From the NCBI GenBank assembly GCA_035440445.1, contig DAORMJ010000002.1, positions 62,001 to 126,000 of the forward strand: 64,000 bases of DNA. Direction: 5' to 3'. Source of the DNA: Ga0077548 sp035440445. Lineage in GTDB: Bacteria; Pseudomonadota; Alphaproteobacteria; Rhizobiales; Xanthobacteraceae. A program made the translations under genes and the position numbers. Below are positions 43,111-52,900 of this stretch, piece after piece. The notes below the pieces were generated by a model that saw only the letters and a list, made by a program, of their open reading frames with translations, did no database searches and was not told where the DNA came from. Positions within the stretch are counted from its first letter, which is position 1. Each line of letters begins with the position of its first letter.

Positions 43111-44724
43111 ATGAAATTCACTCTAGCGATCTTGCGCAGGTTCGCGGCCGGTGCCGTCCTGATCGGTTCGCTCCTTGCCGCGCCGGCCGCCTTTGCCGGA
43201 CCGTTCGAAGACGCGCTGCCGAAGCTTGCAGCGGACTCTTTCTCCGATACCGCAGACGCCATCAACCTGATTGCCGCAAGCGGCCATGCCGATGCGGAAG
43301 CCGTGGTCTCCGGCATTAGCGCTGGCCGCGTGCTGTTCGATGCCGCCAGCAAATCCGTTTATCTGCGCGCAGCCGACGGCAGCGCGAAAAATCTCGCGAC
43401 CGGTGCGGCCGAAGCCGTTCCCGCGACGGCGCGACCGGTGCGCCAGAACAACCGCATTCGCACCACGATCGACACGGCACTCGGCACGCTCCGGCTGATG
43501 TCTCCCGATCCGCAGAAGCGCCTCGCTGCCGCAAACGCCGTCTTCAAGTCGCGGGATGCGTCCTCGCTCAAGCTGGTCGATGAAGCGCTAGCGAAAGAGA
43601 CCGACGCGCGCGTCAGGAAAGTTCTGTCCGAGGCGCGCGCGGCGATCCTGATCGTAGCGCCGAATACGGCCGAAGCAGACCGCATCGCGGCGATCCGGCT
43701 GATCGGCGCGAAGGGAGACAACGACGCGCTCGCGCTGTTGCGCGCAATTCCGGCAACCGCGTCGGCCGATGTCAAAGCTGCGAGCGCTTCAGCGATCGCG
43801 TCGGTCGAGCGCTCGCTCGCATTCTGGGAAGTCGGGCAGAACGTCTGGTACGGGCTCTCGCTCGGCTCGGTGCTGCTGCTTGCCGCCATTGGCCTTGCCA
43901 TCACCTTCGGCGTCATGGGCGTCATCAACATGGCGCATGGCGAGATGGTGATGATCGGCGCTTACGTCACTTTCGTCGTGCAGGAAGTCATCCGCCAGAA
44001 TTATCCGGGACTGTTCGATTATTCGCTGGCGATCGCGCTGCCGCTCGCCTTTCTCACCGCCGGTTTCGTCGGGGTGTTGATCGAGCGCGGAATCATCCGC
44101 TTTCTCTATGGCCGACCGCTCGAAACGCTGCTCGCCACCTGGGGCTTGTCGCTGATTCTCCAGCAGGCGGTGCGAACCGCGTTCGGCCCGACCAATCGCG
44201 AAGTCGGCGCACCGAGCTGGATGTCGGGCGCGTTCGAACTCGGCGGCCTCTCGATTACCTACAATCGTCTCTGGATCATCGTCTTCTCCATGGCGGTATT
44301 CGCGGCACTCCTCTTCGTGCTCCGCTACACGCGCTTCGGGCTGGAGATGCGTGCGGTCACGCAGAACCGCCGCATGGCGTCCTCGATGGGTATCAGGACG
44401 AGCCATGTCGATGCGCTGACCTTCGGCCTCGGCTCCGGCATCGCCGGGATTGCAGGCGTCGCACTGTCGCAGATCGATAACGTCTCGCCGAACCTCGGGC
44501 AAGGCTACATCATCGACAGTTTCCTCGTGGTCGTCTTCGGCGGCGTTGGAAATCTGTTCGGCACGCTGATCGCGGCGCTGTCGCTCGGGATCACCAACAA
44601 GTTTCTCGAACCCTTTGCCGGCGCGGTGCTCGGCAAGATCGTCATTCTCGTGCTGATCATCGTCTTCATCCAGAAGAAGCCGCGCGGGCTCTTCGCGCTC
44701 AAGGGCAGGGCGGTGGAAGCGTGA
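43111..44724 (+). CDS. urtB: urea ABC transporter permease UrtB
   Basis: A 537-residue protein with a signal-like start and an N-terminal repeat-like periplasmic region of about 240 residues (typical of UrtB), then a LivH-type permease from about residue 245 (G-V-M-G-V-I-N-M-A-H-G-E, and near the end F-G-G-V-G-N-L-F-G-T-L). With UrtC it forms the membrane channel. Its stop overlaps the urtC start (GTGA, 44721-44724). Confidence 0.92.
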   Translation: MKFTLAILRRFAAGAVLIGSLLAAPAAFAGPFEDALPKLAADSFSDTADAINLIAASGHADAEAVVSGISAGRVLFDAASKSVYLRAADGSAKNLATGAAEAVPATARPVRQNNRIRTTIDTALGTLRLMSPDPQKRLAAANAVFKSRDASSLKLVDEALAKETDARVRKVLSEARAAILIVAPNTAEADRIAAIRLIGAKGDNDALALLRAIPATASADVKAASASAIASVERSLAFWEVGQNVWYGLSLGSVLLLAAIGLAITFGVMGVINMAHGEMVMIGAYVTFVVQEVIRQNYPGLFDYSLAIALPLAFLTAGFVGVLIERGIIRFLYGRPLETLLATWGLSLILQQAVRTAFGPTNREVGAPSWMSGAFELGGLSITYNRLWIIVFSMAVFAALLFVLRYTRFGLEMRAVTQNRRMASSMGIRTSHVDALTFGLGSGIAGIAGVALSQIDNVSPNLGQGYIIDSFLVVVFGGVGNLFGTLIAALSLGITNKFLEPFAGAVLGKIVILVLIIVFIQKKPRGLFALKGRAVEA

Positions 44725-46157
44725 CGCAAGGACCGCTGATTCTTAGGCTGCTCGACGGCCGGGGAAAAATCTTCGTCGGCGTGGTGCTGGCCATGGCGGT
44801 CGTCGTGCCGCTGCTCAATCTGCTGCTGCCGCCGTCCAATCCGTTTCATGTGCCGACCTATGTAATGGTGCTGATCGGAAAATATCTTTGCTATGCGCTG
44901 CTCGCGCTCTCGGTGGATTTGGTCTGGGGCTATGCGGGAATTCTCTCGCTCGGTCACGGCGCGTTCTTCGCGCTCGGCGGCTACGCGATGGGCATGTATC
45001 TCATGCGGCAGATCGGAACGCGCGGCGTCTATGCGCATCCGGTGCTGCCGGATTTCATGGTGTTCCTGAACTACAAGGAGCTGCCCTGGTTCTGGTACGG
45101 TTTCGACTGGTTCATCTTCGCGGCCTTCATGGTGGTCGCAGTACCCGGCGTGCTCGCCTTCGTCTTCGGTTGGTTCGCCTTTCGCTCGCGGGTCACGGGC
45201 GTCTATCTTTCGATCATCACGCAGGCGCTGACCTTCGCGCTGATGCTCGCCTTCTTCCGCAACAATTTCGGCTTCGGCGGCAATAACGGTCTCACCGATT
45301 TCAAGGACATTCTCGGCTTCAACGTGCAGGCGCAGGGTACGCGAGCCACATTGTTCGCCTTGTCCGCGATCTTTCTTGTGCTGGGGTATCTGCTCTGTCG
45401 CTGGATGGTGACTTCGAAGTTCGGCAAGGTCTTGATCGCTGTTCGCGATCAGGAATCGCGAGCGCGTTTCATCGGTTACCGCGTGGAGAACTATAAACTC
45501 GTCGCCTTCGTGGTCTCGGCCTGTCTGGCCGGCATTGCCGGTGCGCTTTATGTGCCGCAAGTCGGCATCATAAACCCGAGCGAATTTTCGCCCGCTAATT
45601 CCATCGAGATCATCATTTGGGTCGCGGTTGGCGGGCGCGGCACGCTGGTCGGTGCGGCACTCGGCGCATTCGTCGTGAATTATGCGAAGACCGTCTTCAC
45701 CGGCGGCTTGGTCGCACCATTCTGGCTCTTCGGTGTCGCGGTGCTCGCGCTTGCGGCTTACCTCGTCTGGAAGTCGCGCATTCCAGCACTTGCGGGCATT
45801 GCTGGCGGCATTGCCGCTGCATTCGTCTTTTCGTTCGTTCCGGGGCCTGTCGGCGCGAATGCCGCGTTGATCGTTGCTGCGATTGCGTTTGCGACATTGA
45901 TCTTGACGACGCGGGCTGACGCGGCGGGCGTAGGCGCGGGAGCTCTGCTCGTGTTCTTCTTCACGAGCCCGTTCACCGGCGTTCCGCTCTCGCAATACTG
46001 GCTCTTCGCACTCGGCGGGCTCTTCGTGTTCGTGACGCTCCTGATGCCGAAAGGTATTGTCGGAACCGTCAGCGACGTGCTCGACAACTATCTTCCGCGT
46101 CGAAAGCGCAAGGACGGCGCCGTCAACGCCGCCGCGCAGGCAAGTCCGGCGGAGTAG
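44721..46157 (+). CDS. urtC: urea ABC transporter permease UrtC with an extra membrane segment
   Basis: A 478-residue LivM-type permease (G-Y-A-G-I-L-S-L-G-H-G-A-F-F-A, F-G-G-N-N-G-L-T-D-F, V-A-V-G-G-R-G-T-L-V). Usual UrtC ends soon after the N-Y-A-K-T motif with a Y-W-L-F helix and P-K-G-I-V-G. Here that end is reached only after about 100 more residues (325-425) with further hydrophobic helices, and F-W-L-F and Y-W-L-F bracket the insert, as after a duplication. It starts at GTG overlapping urtB. Function should be kept because the core is intact. Confidence 0.9.
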   Translation: MTQGPLILRLLDGRGKIFVGVVLAMAVVVPLLNLLLPPSNPFHVPTYVMVLIGKYLCYALLALSVDLVWGYAGILSLGHGAFFALGGYAMGMYLMRQIGTRGVYAHPVLPDFMVFLNYKELPWFWYGFDWFIFAAFMVVAVPGVLAFVFGWFAFRSRVTGVYLSIITQALTFALMLAFFRNNFGFGGNNGLTDFKDILGFNVQAQGTRATLFALSAIFLVLGYLLCRWMVTSKFGKVLIAVRDQESRARFIGYRVENYKLVAFVVSACLAGIAGALYVPQVGIINPSEFSPANSIEIIIWVAVGGRGTLVGAALGAFVVNYAKTVFTGGLVAPFWLFGVAVLALAAYLVWKSRIPALAGIAGGIAAAFVFSFVPGPVGANAALIVAAIAFATLILTTRADAAGVGAGALLVFFFTSPFTGVPLSQYWLFALGGLFVFVTLLMPKGIVGTVSDVLDNYLPRRKRKDGAVNAAAQASPAE

Positions 46158-46160
46158 CGC

Positions 46161-46918
46161 ATGAAAACCACCTCCGCATTGCTTTATCTCGACGGCGTGT
46201 CGGTCGCCTTCGATGGCTTTCGCGCCCTGAACTCGCTCTCGCTCATCATCGAGCCGGGCGAAATGCGCGCGATCATCGGGCCGAACGGTGCCGGCAAAAC
46301 CACGATGATGGATGTCATCACCGGGAAAACGAGACCCGACAGTGGTGACGTGCTGTTCGAACAGGGGCAGGTCGATCTGACGAAGATGGACGAGGCGAGC
46401 ATCGCGACGCTCGGCATCGGCCGCAAATTCCAGAAGCCGACCGTGTTCGAGCATCACACGATTTACGACAATCTCGTGCTCGCACTCGCAGGCACGCGCG
46501 GTCCGGCGTCGAATTTGTTCTGGCGCGAAAGCGCGCGCGAGACGAAACGCATCGAGGAGCTCCTCGGCATCACACGGCTTGCCGATCATCGCGATCGGCT
46601 CNNNNNNNNNNNNNNNNNNNNNNNNNNNNGCAAAAGCAATGGCTCGAGATCGGGATGCTGCTCGCGCAGGAGCCGAAGCTCCTTCTGGTCGATGAACCGG
46701 CAGCCGGCATGACGGATGCCGAAACGCATCAGACCGCGGAGCTGTTGAAGGAAATTAACAAGGATCGTTCGGTCGTCGTCGTCGAGCACGACATGGTTTT
46801 CGTGCGCGAGCTCGGCGTGCGCGTGACCTGTCTCCACGAAGGAGCGGTGCTCGCAGAAGGTGATATCGATCAGGTCTCCGCGAACGAGCGCGTGATCGAA
46901 GTGTATTTGGGGCGCTAG
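46161..46918 (+). CDS. urtD: urea ABC transporter ATP-binding protein UrtD (mis-sized 28-N gap)
   Basis: An ABC ATPase of about 250 residues. Walker A is G-P-N-G-A-G-K-T-T and Walker B is L-L-L-V-D-E-P-A-A-G-M. Between them 28 N (46602-46629) replace the signature region (expected L-S-H-G-Q) and the two sides are in different frames, so the gap length is wrong. The downstream Q-W-L-E-I-G-M-L-L is UrtD/LivG-like. One of the two ATPases of the urea importer. Confidence 0.9.
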
Positions 46919-46921
46919 CGG

Positions 46922-47617
46922 ATGCTCGAAGTCAGTGGCATCGATCTTTATTACGGCGCGGCACAGGCGCTGCGCGGCATTTCGCTGAAGGTCGAGCCGG
47001 GCAAGGTCGCCTGCGTGCTCGGCCGCAACGGTGTCGGCAAGACTTCGCTCCTGCGCGCGATCGTCGGTCAGCAACCGGTCGCCAAGGGCAGCATCCTTTT
47101 CAATGGCGCGGATATCACCAAAGCCGCGCCGGCAGATCGCGCGCGCATGGGCATCGCCTTCGTGCCGCAGGGGCGTGAGATTTTTCCGCTGCTCACGGTG
47201 GAGGAGAACCTTGAAACCGGCTACGCGCCGCTGAAGCGCGCCGACCGCACCATTCCGGATGATGTCTATTCGCTGTTTCCGGTCTTGAAGAGCATGACGC
47301 GCCGCCGCGGCGGCGATCTATCCGGCGGGCAGCAACAGCAGCTTGCGATCGGGCGCGCGCTCGTCATGCGGCCGAAGCTCATCGTGTTCGACGAGCCGAC
47401 CGAAGGCATCCAGCCCTCGATCATCAAGGACATCGGCAAGGCGATCCGCTATCTGCGCGACCGCGGCGACATTGCGATCCTCCTGGTCGAACAATATTTC
47501 GATTTCGCGGCCGAGCTCGCAGACACCTTCGCCGTGATGGAGCGGGGCCAGTTCATTCTGACCGGCAATAGCCAGGACATGCAGTCCGCCGACGTGCGCC
47601 AGCGTCTTTCTCTGTGA
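46922..47617 (+). CDS. urtE: urea ABC transporter ATP-binding protein UrtE
   Basis: A 231-residue LivF-type ATPase with Walker A G-R-N-G-V-G-K-T-S, signature L-S-G-G-Q-Q-Q and Walker B I-V-F-D-E-P-T-E-G-I-Q-P. The I-Q-P after Walker B is characteristic of UrtE. It starts 3 bases after urtD and ends the transporter operon. An AbrB-like gene and ureE follow on the same strand. Confidence 0.93.
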   Translation: MLEVSGIDLYYGAAQALRGISLKVEPGKVACVLGRNGVGKTSLLRAIVGQQPVAKGSILFNGADITKAAPADRARMGIAFVPQGREIFPLLTVEENLETGYAPLKRADRTIPDDVYSLFPVLKSMTRRRGGDLSGGQQQQLAIGRALVMRPKLIVFDEPTEGIQPSIIKDIGKAIRYLRDRGDIAILLVEQYFDFAAELADTFAVMERGQFILTGNSQDMQSADVRQRLSL

Positions 47618-47704
47618 GCGGGGGCGAAAGCGGATTAACCGCCCGTTAACCATGTTCGGCCATGCTCCTTACCTTCTCCTTACGAGAGAAACGGAGCCGA
47701 ACTC

Positions 47705-47893
47705 ATGCCGCACAAACTCAGCTATCGAGCCCGCGCGACACTCACTAGCAAGGGTCAGGTGACGCTGCCGGTCGTCCTGCGCCGACTATGGAACCTCGAC
47801 GCCGGCGATGAGATCGATTTCACGCTGCAGGACGATGGCCGCGTCGTGCTGCGCAAGCATTTGAAGCTGCAGCCGCAGACGGGCGAGAACTAA
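47705..47893 (+). CDS. AbrB/MazE-type DNA-binding protein
   Basis: A 62-residue swapped-hairpin DNA-binding protein: T-L-T-S-K-G-Q-V-T-L-P-V-V-L-R-R and G-D-E-I-D-F-T. Such proteins are often antitoxins or regulators of their own operon, but no PIN-domain or MazF-like toxin follows; the next gene is ureE. A role in urea or urease control is possible but is only a guess from position. CGGAG lies 10 bases upstream of the ATG. Confidence 0.8.
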   Translation: MPHKLSYRARATLTSKGQVTLPVVLRRLWNLDAGDEIDFTLQDDGRVVLRKHLKLQPQTGEN

Positions 47894-47960
47894 AGCAGGC
47901 TTGCGGCAGCGGTCTTCTTTTGCGGTATAAGCCTCGGCCGAGCCCGCAGAGAGAAAAGCC

Positions 47961-48533
47961 ATGATCCGCGCCACCGAAGTCCTGCCCAATGGTCATTGGG
48001 ATCGCGCAAGCGAAACCGACGTGATCGAACTCCCGCACGATGGCCGCCATCGCCGCCGGATCGCCATGCGGGGGGAGAAGGACACCGTCTTCATGCTCGA
48101 TCTCGCGGAAGCCGCGACGCTCCGCGACGGCGACGGGCTGAAGCTGCAGGACGGCCGGGTCATCCGCGTGATTGCCGCCGTCGAACCGGTCGCGGAAATC
48201 ACTGCGCGCGACCCCCGCGATCTTGCGCGGATCGCCTGGCATCTCGGCAGCCGGCACGTCCCGGTGCAGGTTCTGGCCGACCGGATCCGTGTCGGCCGGG
48301 ACGGAGCGTTGACGGAACTGGTGGCCGGCCTCGGCGGGGAAGTGTCAAACGTGGAGGCGCCGTTCGACCCGGAAGGGAGTGCGGAAGCCGCCCATGCGCA
48401 CGGGCATCATACCCACCATCACCACGACCATTCCCACCATCACCACGACCACGATCACGCACACGGCGAGAATTGCGGCTGCGGCCACGATCATTCTCAC
48501 GAGCAGGGCCATAGCCACGGCCACAAAGGCTGA
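47961..48533 (+). CDS. ureE: urease accessory protein UreE (nickel metallochaperone)
   Basis: A 190-residue UreE, which carries nickel to urease during maturation. The N-terminal domain has D-V-I-E-L-P-H-D-G-R-H-R-R-R and the second domain has A-W-H-L-G-S-R-H-V-P-V-Q, the metal-site region. The C-terminal about 50 residues are very His-rich (about residues 147-189), a nickel store. The urease subunits and ureF, ureG and ureD are not in the window; the next gene downstream is an unrelated efflux pump. It sits 67 bases after the AbrB gene. Confidence 0.92.
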   Translation: MIRATEVLPNGHWDRASETDVIELPHDGRHRRRIAMRGEKDTVFMLDLAEAATLRDGDGLKLQDGRVIRVIAAVEPVAEITARDPRDLARIAWHLGSRHVPVQVLADRIRVGRDGALTELVAGLGGEVSNVEAPFDPEGSAEAAHAHGHHTHHHHDHSHHHHDHDHAHGENCGCGHDHSHEQGHSHGHKG

Positions 48534-48642
48534 CGCGGTCTCGCGCACCGGGAGAGTCGCGACGGGGGCTCGAAGGAACTGGGCGCGCAAAAGCGGGCCG
48601 GGAACCGGAAAACGCGGCCGGTGAGCGGCGCAATACAGGTCA

Positions 48643-48670
48643 TTGGCAATCAAACATTTTTCGGCATACT
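48643..48670 (+). promoter_or_regulatory. possible promoter of the RND pump
   Basis: TTGGCA (48643-48648), 16-base spacer and CATACT (48665-48670) in an AT-richer part of the 262-base gap between ureE and the adaptor gene. Leader would be about 120 bases. Confidence 0.3.
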
Positions 48671-48795
48671 CCCGGAAGTTCCGGGCGGTAACTCTTACAG
48701 CAAGTTAATCCCGCCAATTCCGGCAGAGTGCTACAAAAGGCACTCCGGCCGGCGCGCCGGACGGGGATGATAACTGCCGGAAGGCCGATGGCTGC

Positions 48796-49932
48796 ATGCC
48801 GAAAACAAGCCGTACACGCTATATCCTGATTGCCGCCTGCGTTGCCCTGGTCGCTGCCGGGCTGTGGTGGACCTTTGGCGGATCGGGAACCAATACCGCC
48901 CAGCAGAAGAAAAAAGGCCCGTCCGCGGTTTCCGTGCTTGCCGGCAAGGCGCTTCGTAAGGATGTGCCGTTCCGTGTCGAGTCACTCGGCACCGTGCAGC
49001 CGCTGGTTTCCGTGCTGATCCGCGCGCGCGTCGATAGTCAGGTCGTGAAAGTTCACTTCGAGGACGGCGCACGCGTGAAGGAGGGCGATCTCCTTTTCAC
49101 GCTCGATAGCCGCTCGATCGACGCGCAGATTCTGCAGGCCGAGGCGACGCTCGCGCGCGACAAGGCGCAACTCGAAAAAGCGGAGCGCGATCGCGATCGC
49201 GTCGCCGGACTTGCCGCCAAAGGCACGATTTCGCAGGTCCAGGAAGCCGACGCGAAGACCAATGTGGAAGTGCTGAAGGCGACCGTCGCGCAGGACGAGG
49301 CCAACCTGCAAAATCTTCGCGTACTCCGCACCTATTACGAAGTGAAAGCGCCGGTGTCGGGCCGTATCGGCATCGCCAACGTGCGGCAGGGTTCGCTCGT
49401 GCGTCTCGCGGACTCCGGCACGCCGCTTGCCACCATCAACCAGATCGCGCCGATCTATGTCGCCTTTGGCGTGCCCGAACGCTTCATACCCGATTTGCGC
49501 GCGGCAGGCGACAAGGCAACGGTCGAAGTCGCGTTTCAAAGCGAATTGACGCTGAGCGACGGCAAGGTCGCTTTCATCGAAAACACGGTCGATCCGCAAA
49601 CGGGAACCATTCTCGTCCGCGGCATCTTCCAGAACAGCGACGAGAAGCTCTGGCCCGGAACGCTCGCCTCCGTGCGCGTCACCTTGCGGACCGATCCAAA
49701 CGTCGTGACGGTGCCCGCGGAAGCCGTGCAGAGCGGACAAAAGGGAACGTTCGTTTTCGTGGTCGAGAATAACGTCGCGCGCGTCCGCGGAGTAAAAGTG
49801 GCGCGCAATGCCGACGGCGAATCCGTAATCGTCGAAGGCCTGAACGGTGGCGAAATGGTCGTGACCGACGGTCAACTGTCGCTGCGCGACGGCAGCCGCG
49901 TCGAAATCAAGACGCGGCAAGCAGGTTCGTGA
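48796..49932 (+). CDS. RND efflux periplasmic adaptor subunit
   Basis: A 378-residue membrane fusion protein. One N-terminal helix (Y-I-L-I-A-A-C-V-A-L-V-A-A-G-L-W) anchors it; then a lipoyl-like half (V-L-I-R-A-R-V-D-S-Q-V-V), a coiled-coil hairpin (about residues 110-175) and the second lipoyl half (K-A-P-V-S-G-R-I-G). The layout is MdtA-like. It links the permease to an outer-membrane channel. The permease follows 1 base after its stop. No outer-membrane factor is encoded here. Confidence 0.9.
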   Translation: MPKTSRTRYILIAACVALVAAGLWWTFGGSGTNTAQQKKKGPSAVSVLAGKALRKDVPFRVESLGTVQPLVSVLIRARVDSQVVKVHFEDGARVKEGDLLFTLDSRSIDAQILQAEATLARDKAQLEKAERDRDRVAGLAAKGTISQVQEADAKTNVEVLKATVAQDEANLQNLRVLRTYYEVKAPVSGRIGIANVRQGSLVRLADSGTPLATINQIAPIYVAFGVPERFIPDLRAAGDKATVEVAFQSELTLSDGKVAFIENTVDPQTGTILVRGIFQNSDEKLWPGTLASVRVTLRTDPNVVTVPAEAVQSGQKGTFVFVVENNVARVRGVKVARNADGESVIVEGLNGGEMVVTDGQLSLRDGSRVEIKTRQAGS

Positions 49933-49933
49933 C

Positions 49934-52900
49934 ATGACCTTTTACGAAGTCTGCATTCGCCGGCCGGTCCTCACATCGCTACTGATGGCGTCGATTATTC
50001 TGGCCGGCATATTCGGCTATCGTTTGCTTCCCGTGTCCGCGCTGCCGCGCGTCGATTTTCCGACCATCAACATCACCGCGACCTTGCCGGGCGCGAGCCC
50101 CGAAATCATGGCGGCGACGGTGGCAACGCCGATCGAGCGGCAGCTTGCGACGATTGCCGGCATTTCCTCGATGACGTCTTCGAGCACCAGCGGCTCGACA
50201 CAGATCACGATTCAATTCGATCTTGATCGCAACATCGACGCGGCGGCACTCGACGTGCAGTCGGCGCTTTCGGTCGCGCAGCGCAATCTTCCGATCGAGA
50301 TGCGGACCCCGCCGAGCTTCCGCAAGGTGAACCCCGCCGACGCGCCAGTGCTCTTTCTTTCCTTCGTGTCAGACACGCTACCGCTCTCGGTCGTGAACGA
50401 ATATGCTGAAACCGTCATCGGCCAGCAGATTTCGCAGATCACGGGCGTTGCGCAGGTCAACGTGTTCGGCGGCCAGAAATACGCGTTGCGCATCCGGATC
50501 GATCCCGACGCAATCGCGCTTCGCGGCATCGCGCTGACGGAAGTGCAGGCTGCGATCGCGTCGGCGACGTCGAATACCCCGCTCGGCATCATGGCCGGCC
50601 CGAAGCAGAACATCACGCTCGACATGGGCATGCAGCAGGCCGACGCAACGAAGTATCGCGACATCATCGTCGCGTGGCGCAACGGCGCGCCGGTGAAGCT
50701 CTCGGATATTGCGATCGTCGAAAACGGCGTCGAAAACGAACGTATCGCCGGCTGGTACAACGACACGCGCTCGATCAATCTCGCGATCTATCGCCAGCCG
50801 GACGCGAACACGATCGACGTGGTCGATAACGTGAAGCGGCGGCTCCCCGAATTTCGCGCTTCCGTTCCCGGCGCGATCGGCATCGAAGTGCTGATGGACC
50901 GCTCGGTGTCCATTCGCAATTCGGTGAGCGCGGTGCAGCGCACCTTGCTCGAAGCCGTGGTGCTGGTCGTTCTCGTCATTTTCCTGTTCCTGCGCTCCGG
51001 CCGCGCCACCATCATTCCAGCGCTGGCGCTCCCGCTTTCGATCGTCGGCACCTTTGCGGCGATGTATGTGCTCGGCTACTCGATCAACAACATGACGTTG
51101 CTCGCGCTCGTATTGTGCGTGGGCTTCGTGGTGGACGACGCGATCGTCGTTCTCGAAAACATCTATCGCTACATCGAAAACGGGATGCCGCCCTACAAGG
51201 CGGCGATTCAGGGAGCCAGAGAAATCGGCTTCACCATCGTCTCGATGACGGTGTCGCTTGTTTGCGTGTTCATCCCGGTGTTGTTCATGGGCGGCGTCGT
51301 CGGCCGTGTTTTCCGCGAGTTCGCGGTGACGATCTCGGTTGCGATTCTCGTTTCCGGATTTGTGTCACTCACGCTCACGCCGATGCTCTGCGCGCGCGTG
51401 TTGAAGCCGGTCGATCACACCAAGAAGCCGGGGCGCTTCATGCGCGTCTCGGAGAGCGTGTTCGACGGCGCATTGAATTTCTACCGGCGCTCGCTCGATT
51501 TCGTGTTGCGCCATCAGCGCGCGACGCTTGCCGCGACCATCGCCACTTTCGCGCTCGTCATCGGTTTGTATGCTTGGGTGCCGAAGGGCTTCTTTCCGAT
51601 CGAAGACACCGGCTTCATCTCAAGCACCATCGAGGCGGCGACCGATACATCGTTCGATGCCATGGCGGAGCGGCAGCAGCAGGTGGCGGCGATCGTACGC
51701 AAGGACAAGGACGTCGCCTATGTCGTGTCCACGGCTGGCGCGACCGGCATCAGCCGCACCACCAACACCGGCCGTCTCTTCATCTCGCTGAAGCCGCGGC
51801 ACGAGCGCGACGAGAGCGCGAACCAGATCATCCAGCGGCTCCGCCGCACGGTCGCCCAGGTGCCCGGAGTGAACGTATTCTTCCAGCCGGTGCAGAACAT
51901 TTCCGTTGGCGGAACAGTAGCGCGCGCTCTCTATCAATACACGCTGCAAAGTTCGGATACCGATACGCTCTACACGGTCGCGCCGCAGATGCAGGAGAAG
52001 ATCGCGCAGCTTTCGATCCTGCGTGACGTCAACTCGGATCTGCAGATTACTAATCCGCAACTGACCATCGATGTCGATGCCGACAAGGCGAGGGCGCTCG
52101 GCATCGGCGACGATCAGATCAGGAGCGTGCTCTATAGCCAATATGGCAGCCGTCAGGTTGCGACGCTCTACACCTCCACCAACCAGTTTCAGGTCATCGT
52201 GGAAGCGCAACGCCGCTTCCAGCGTGACGAGTCCGATCTTTCGAAGACCTATCTCCGCGCCGCGACCGGGCAATTGGTGCCGCTGGATGCGATCGCAACC
52301 TTGCGGCGGAGCGTCGGACCCTTGCAGATCGCGCATCAACAGCAGCAGCCTGCGGTCACGATCTCGTTCAATCTCGCGCCGGGGGTCTCACTTTCCGAAG
52401 CGGTGGAGGCGATCAACCGGATCGAGCGCGAGTCCAATCTGCCGGCCAGCGTTGCAACCGGATTTCAGGGAACCGCGCAGGCATTCCGCGACTCGCTCTC
52501 CAGCCAGCCGCTTTTGATCCTGACCGCGATCCTCGTGATCTATATAGTTCTCGGCATTCTCTATGAGAGCTTCATCCATCCGCTGACGATTCTGTCGGGC
52601 CTCCCGTCGGCGGGCATCGGCGCGCTCCTGACGCTGCTTCTATTCGGGATGGACCTCTCCGTCATTGCGATCATCGGTATCGTGCTGCTGGTAGGCATCG
52701 TGAAGAAGAACGCGATCATGATGATCGACTTTGCGATCGAGCGAAGACGTCACGGCATGGCTGCGGCGGAAGCGATCCGCGAGGCGGCGCTTTTGCGCTT
52801 CCGTCCGATCATGATGACGACGATGGCCGCGATCTTCGGCACATTGCCGATTGCGCTCGGTGCGGGCGAGGGCGCGGAACTGCGTCAGCCGCTCGGCGTC

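Noticed and set aside
44505..46589. 694-codon antisense frame across urtB, urtC and urtD
   Set aside because: Rich in Arg, Glu, His and Asp as expected from antisense GC-rich code, and it crosses three well-supported genes.
46602..46629. UrtD as a degenerate ATPase without the signature motif
   Set aside because: The motif falls exactly in the N run, so its absence is an assembly effect.
48379..48533. Repeat or CRISPR-like array in the CACCATCACCAC stretch
   Set aside because: It is the His-rich C-terminus of UreE, not a spaced repeat.
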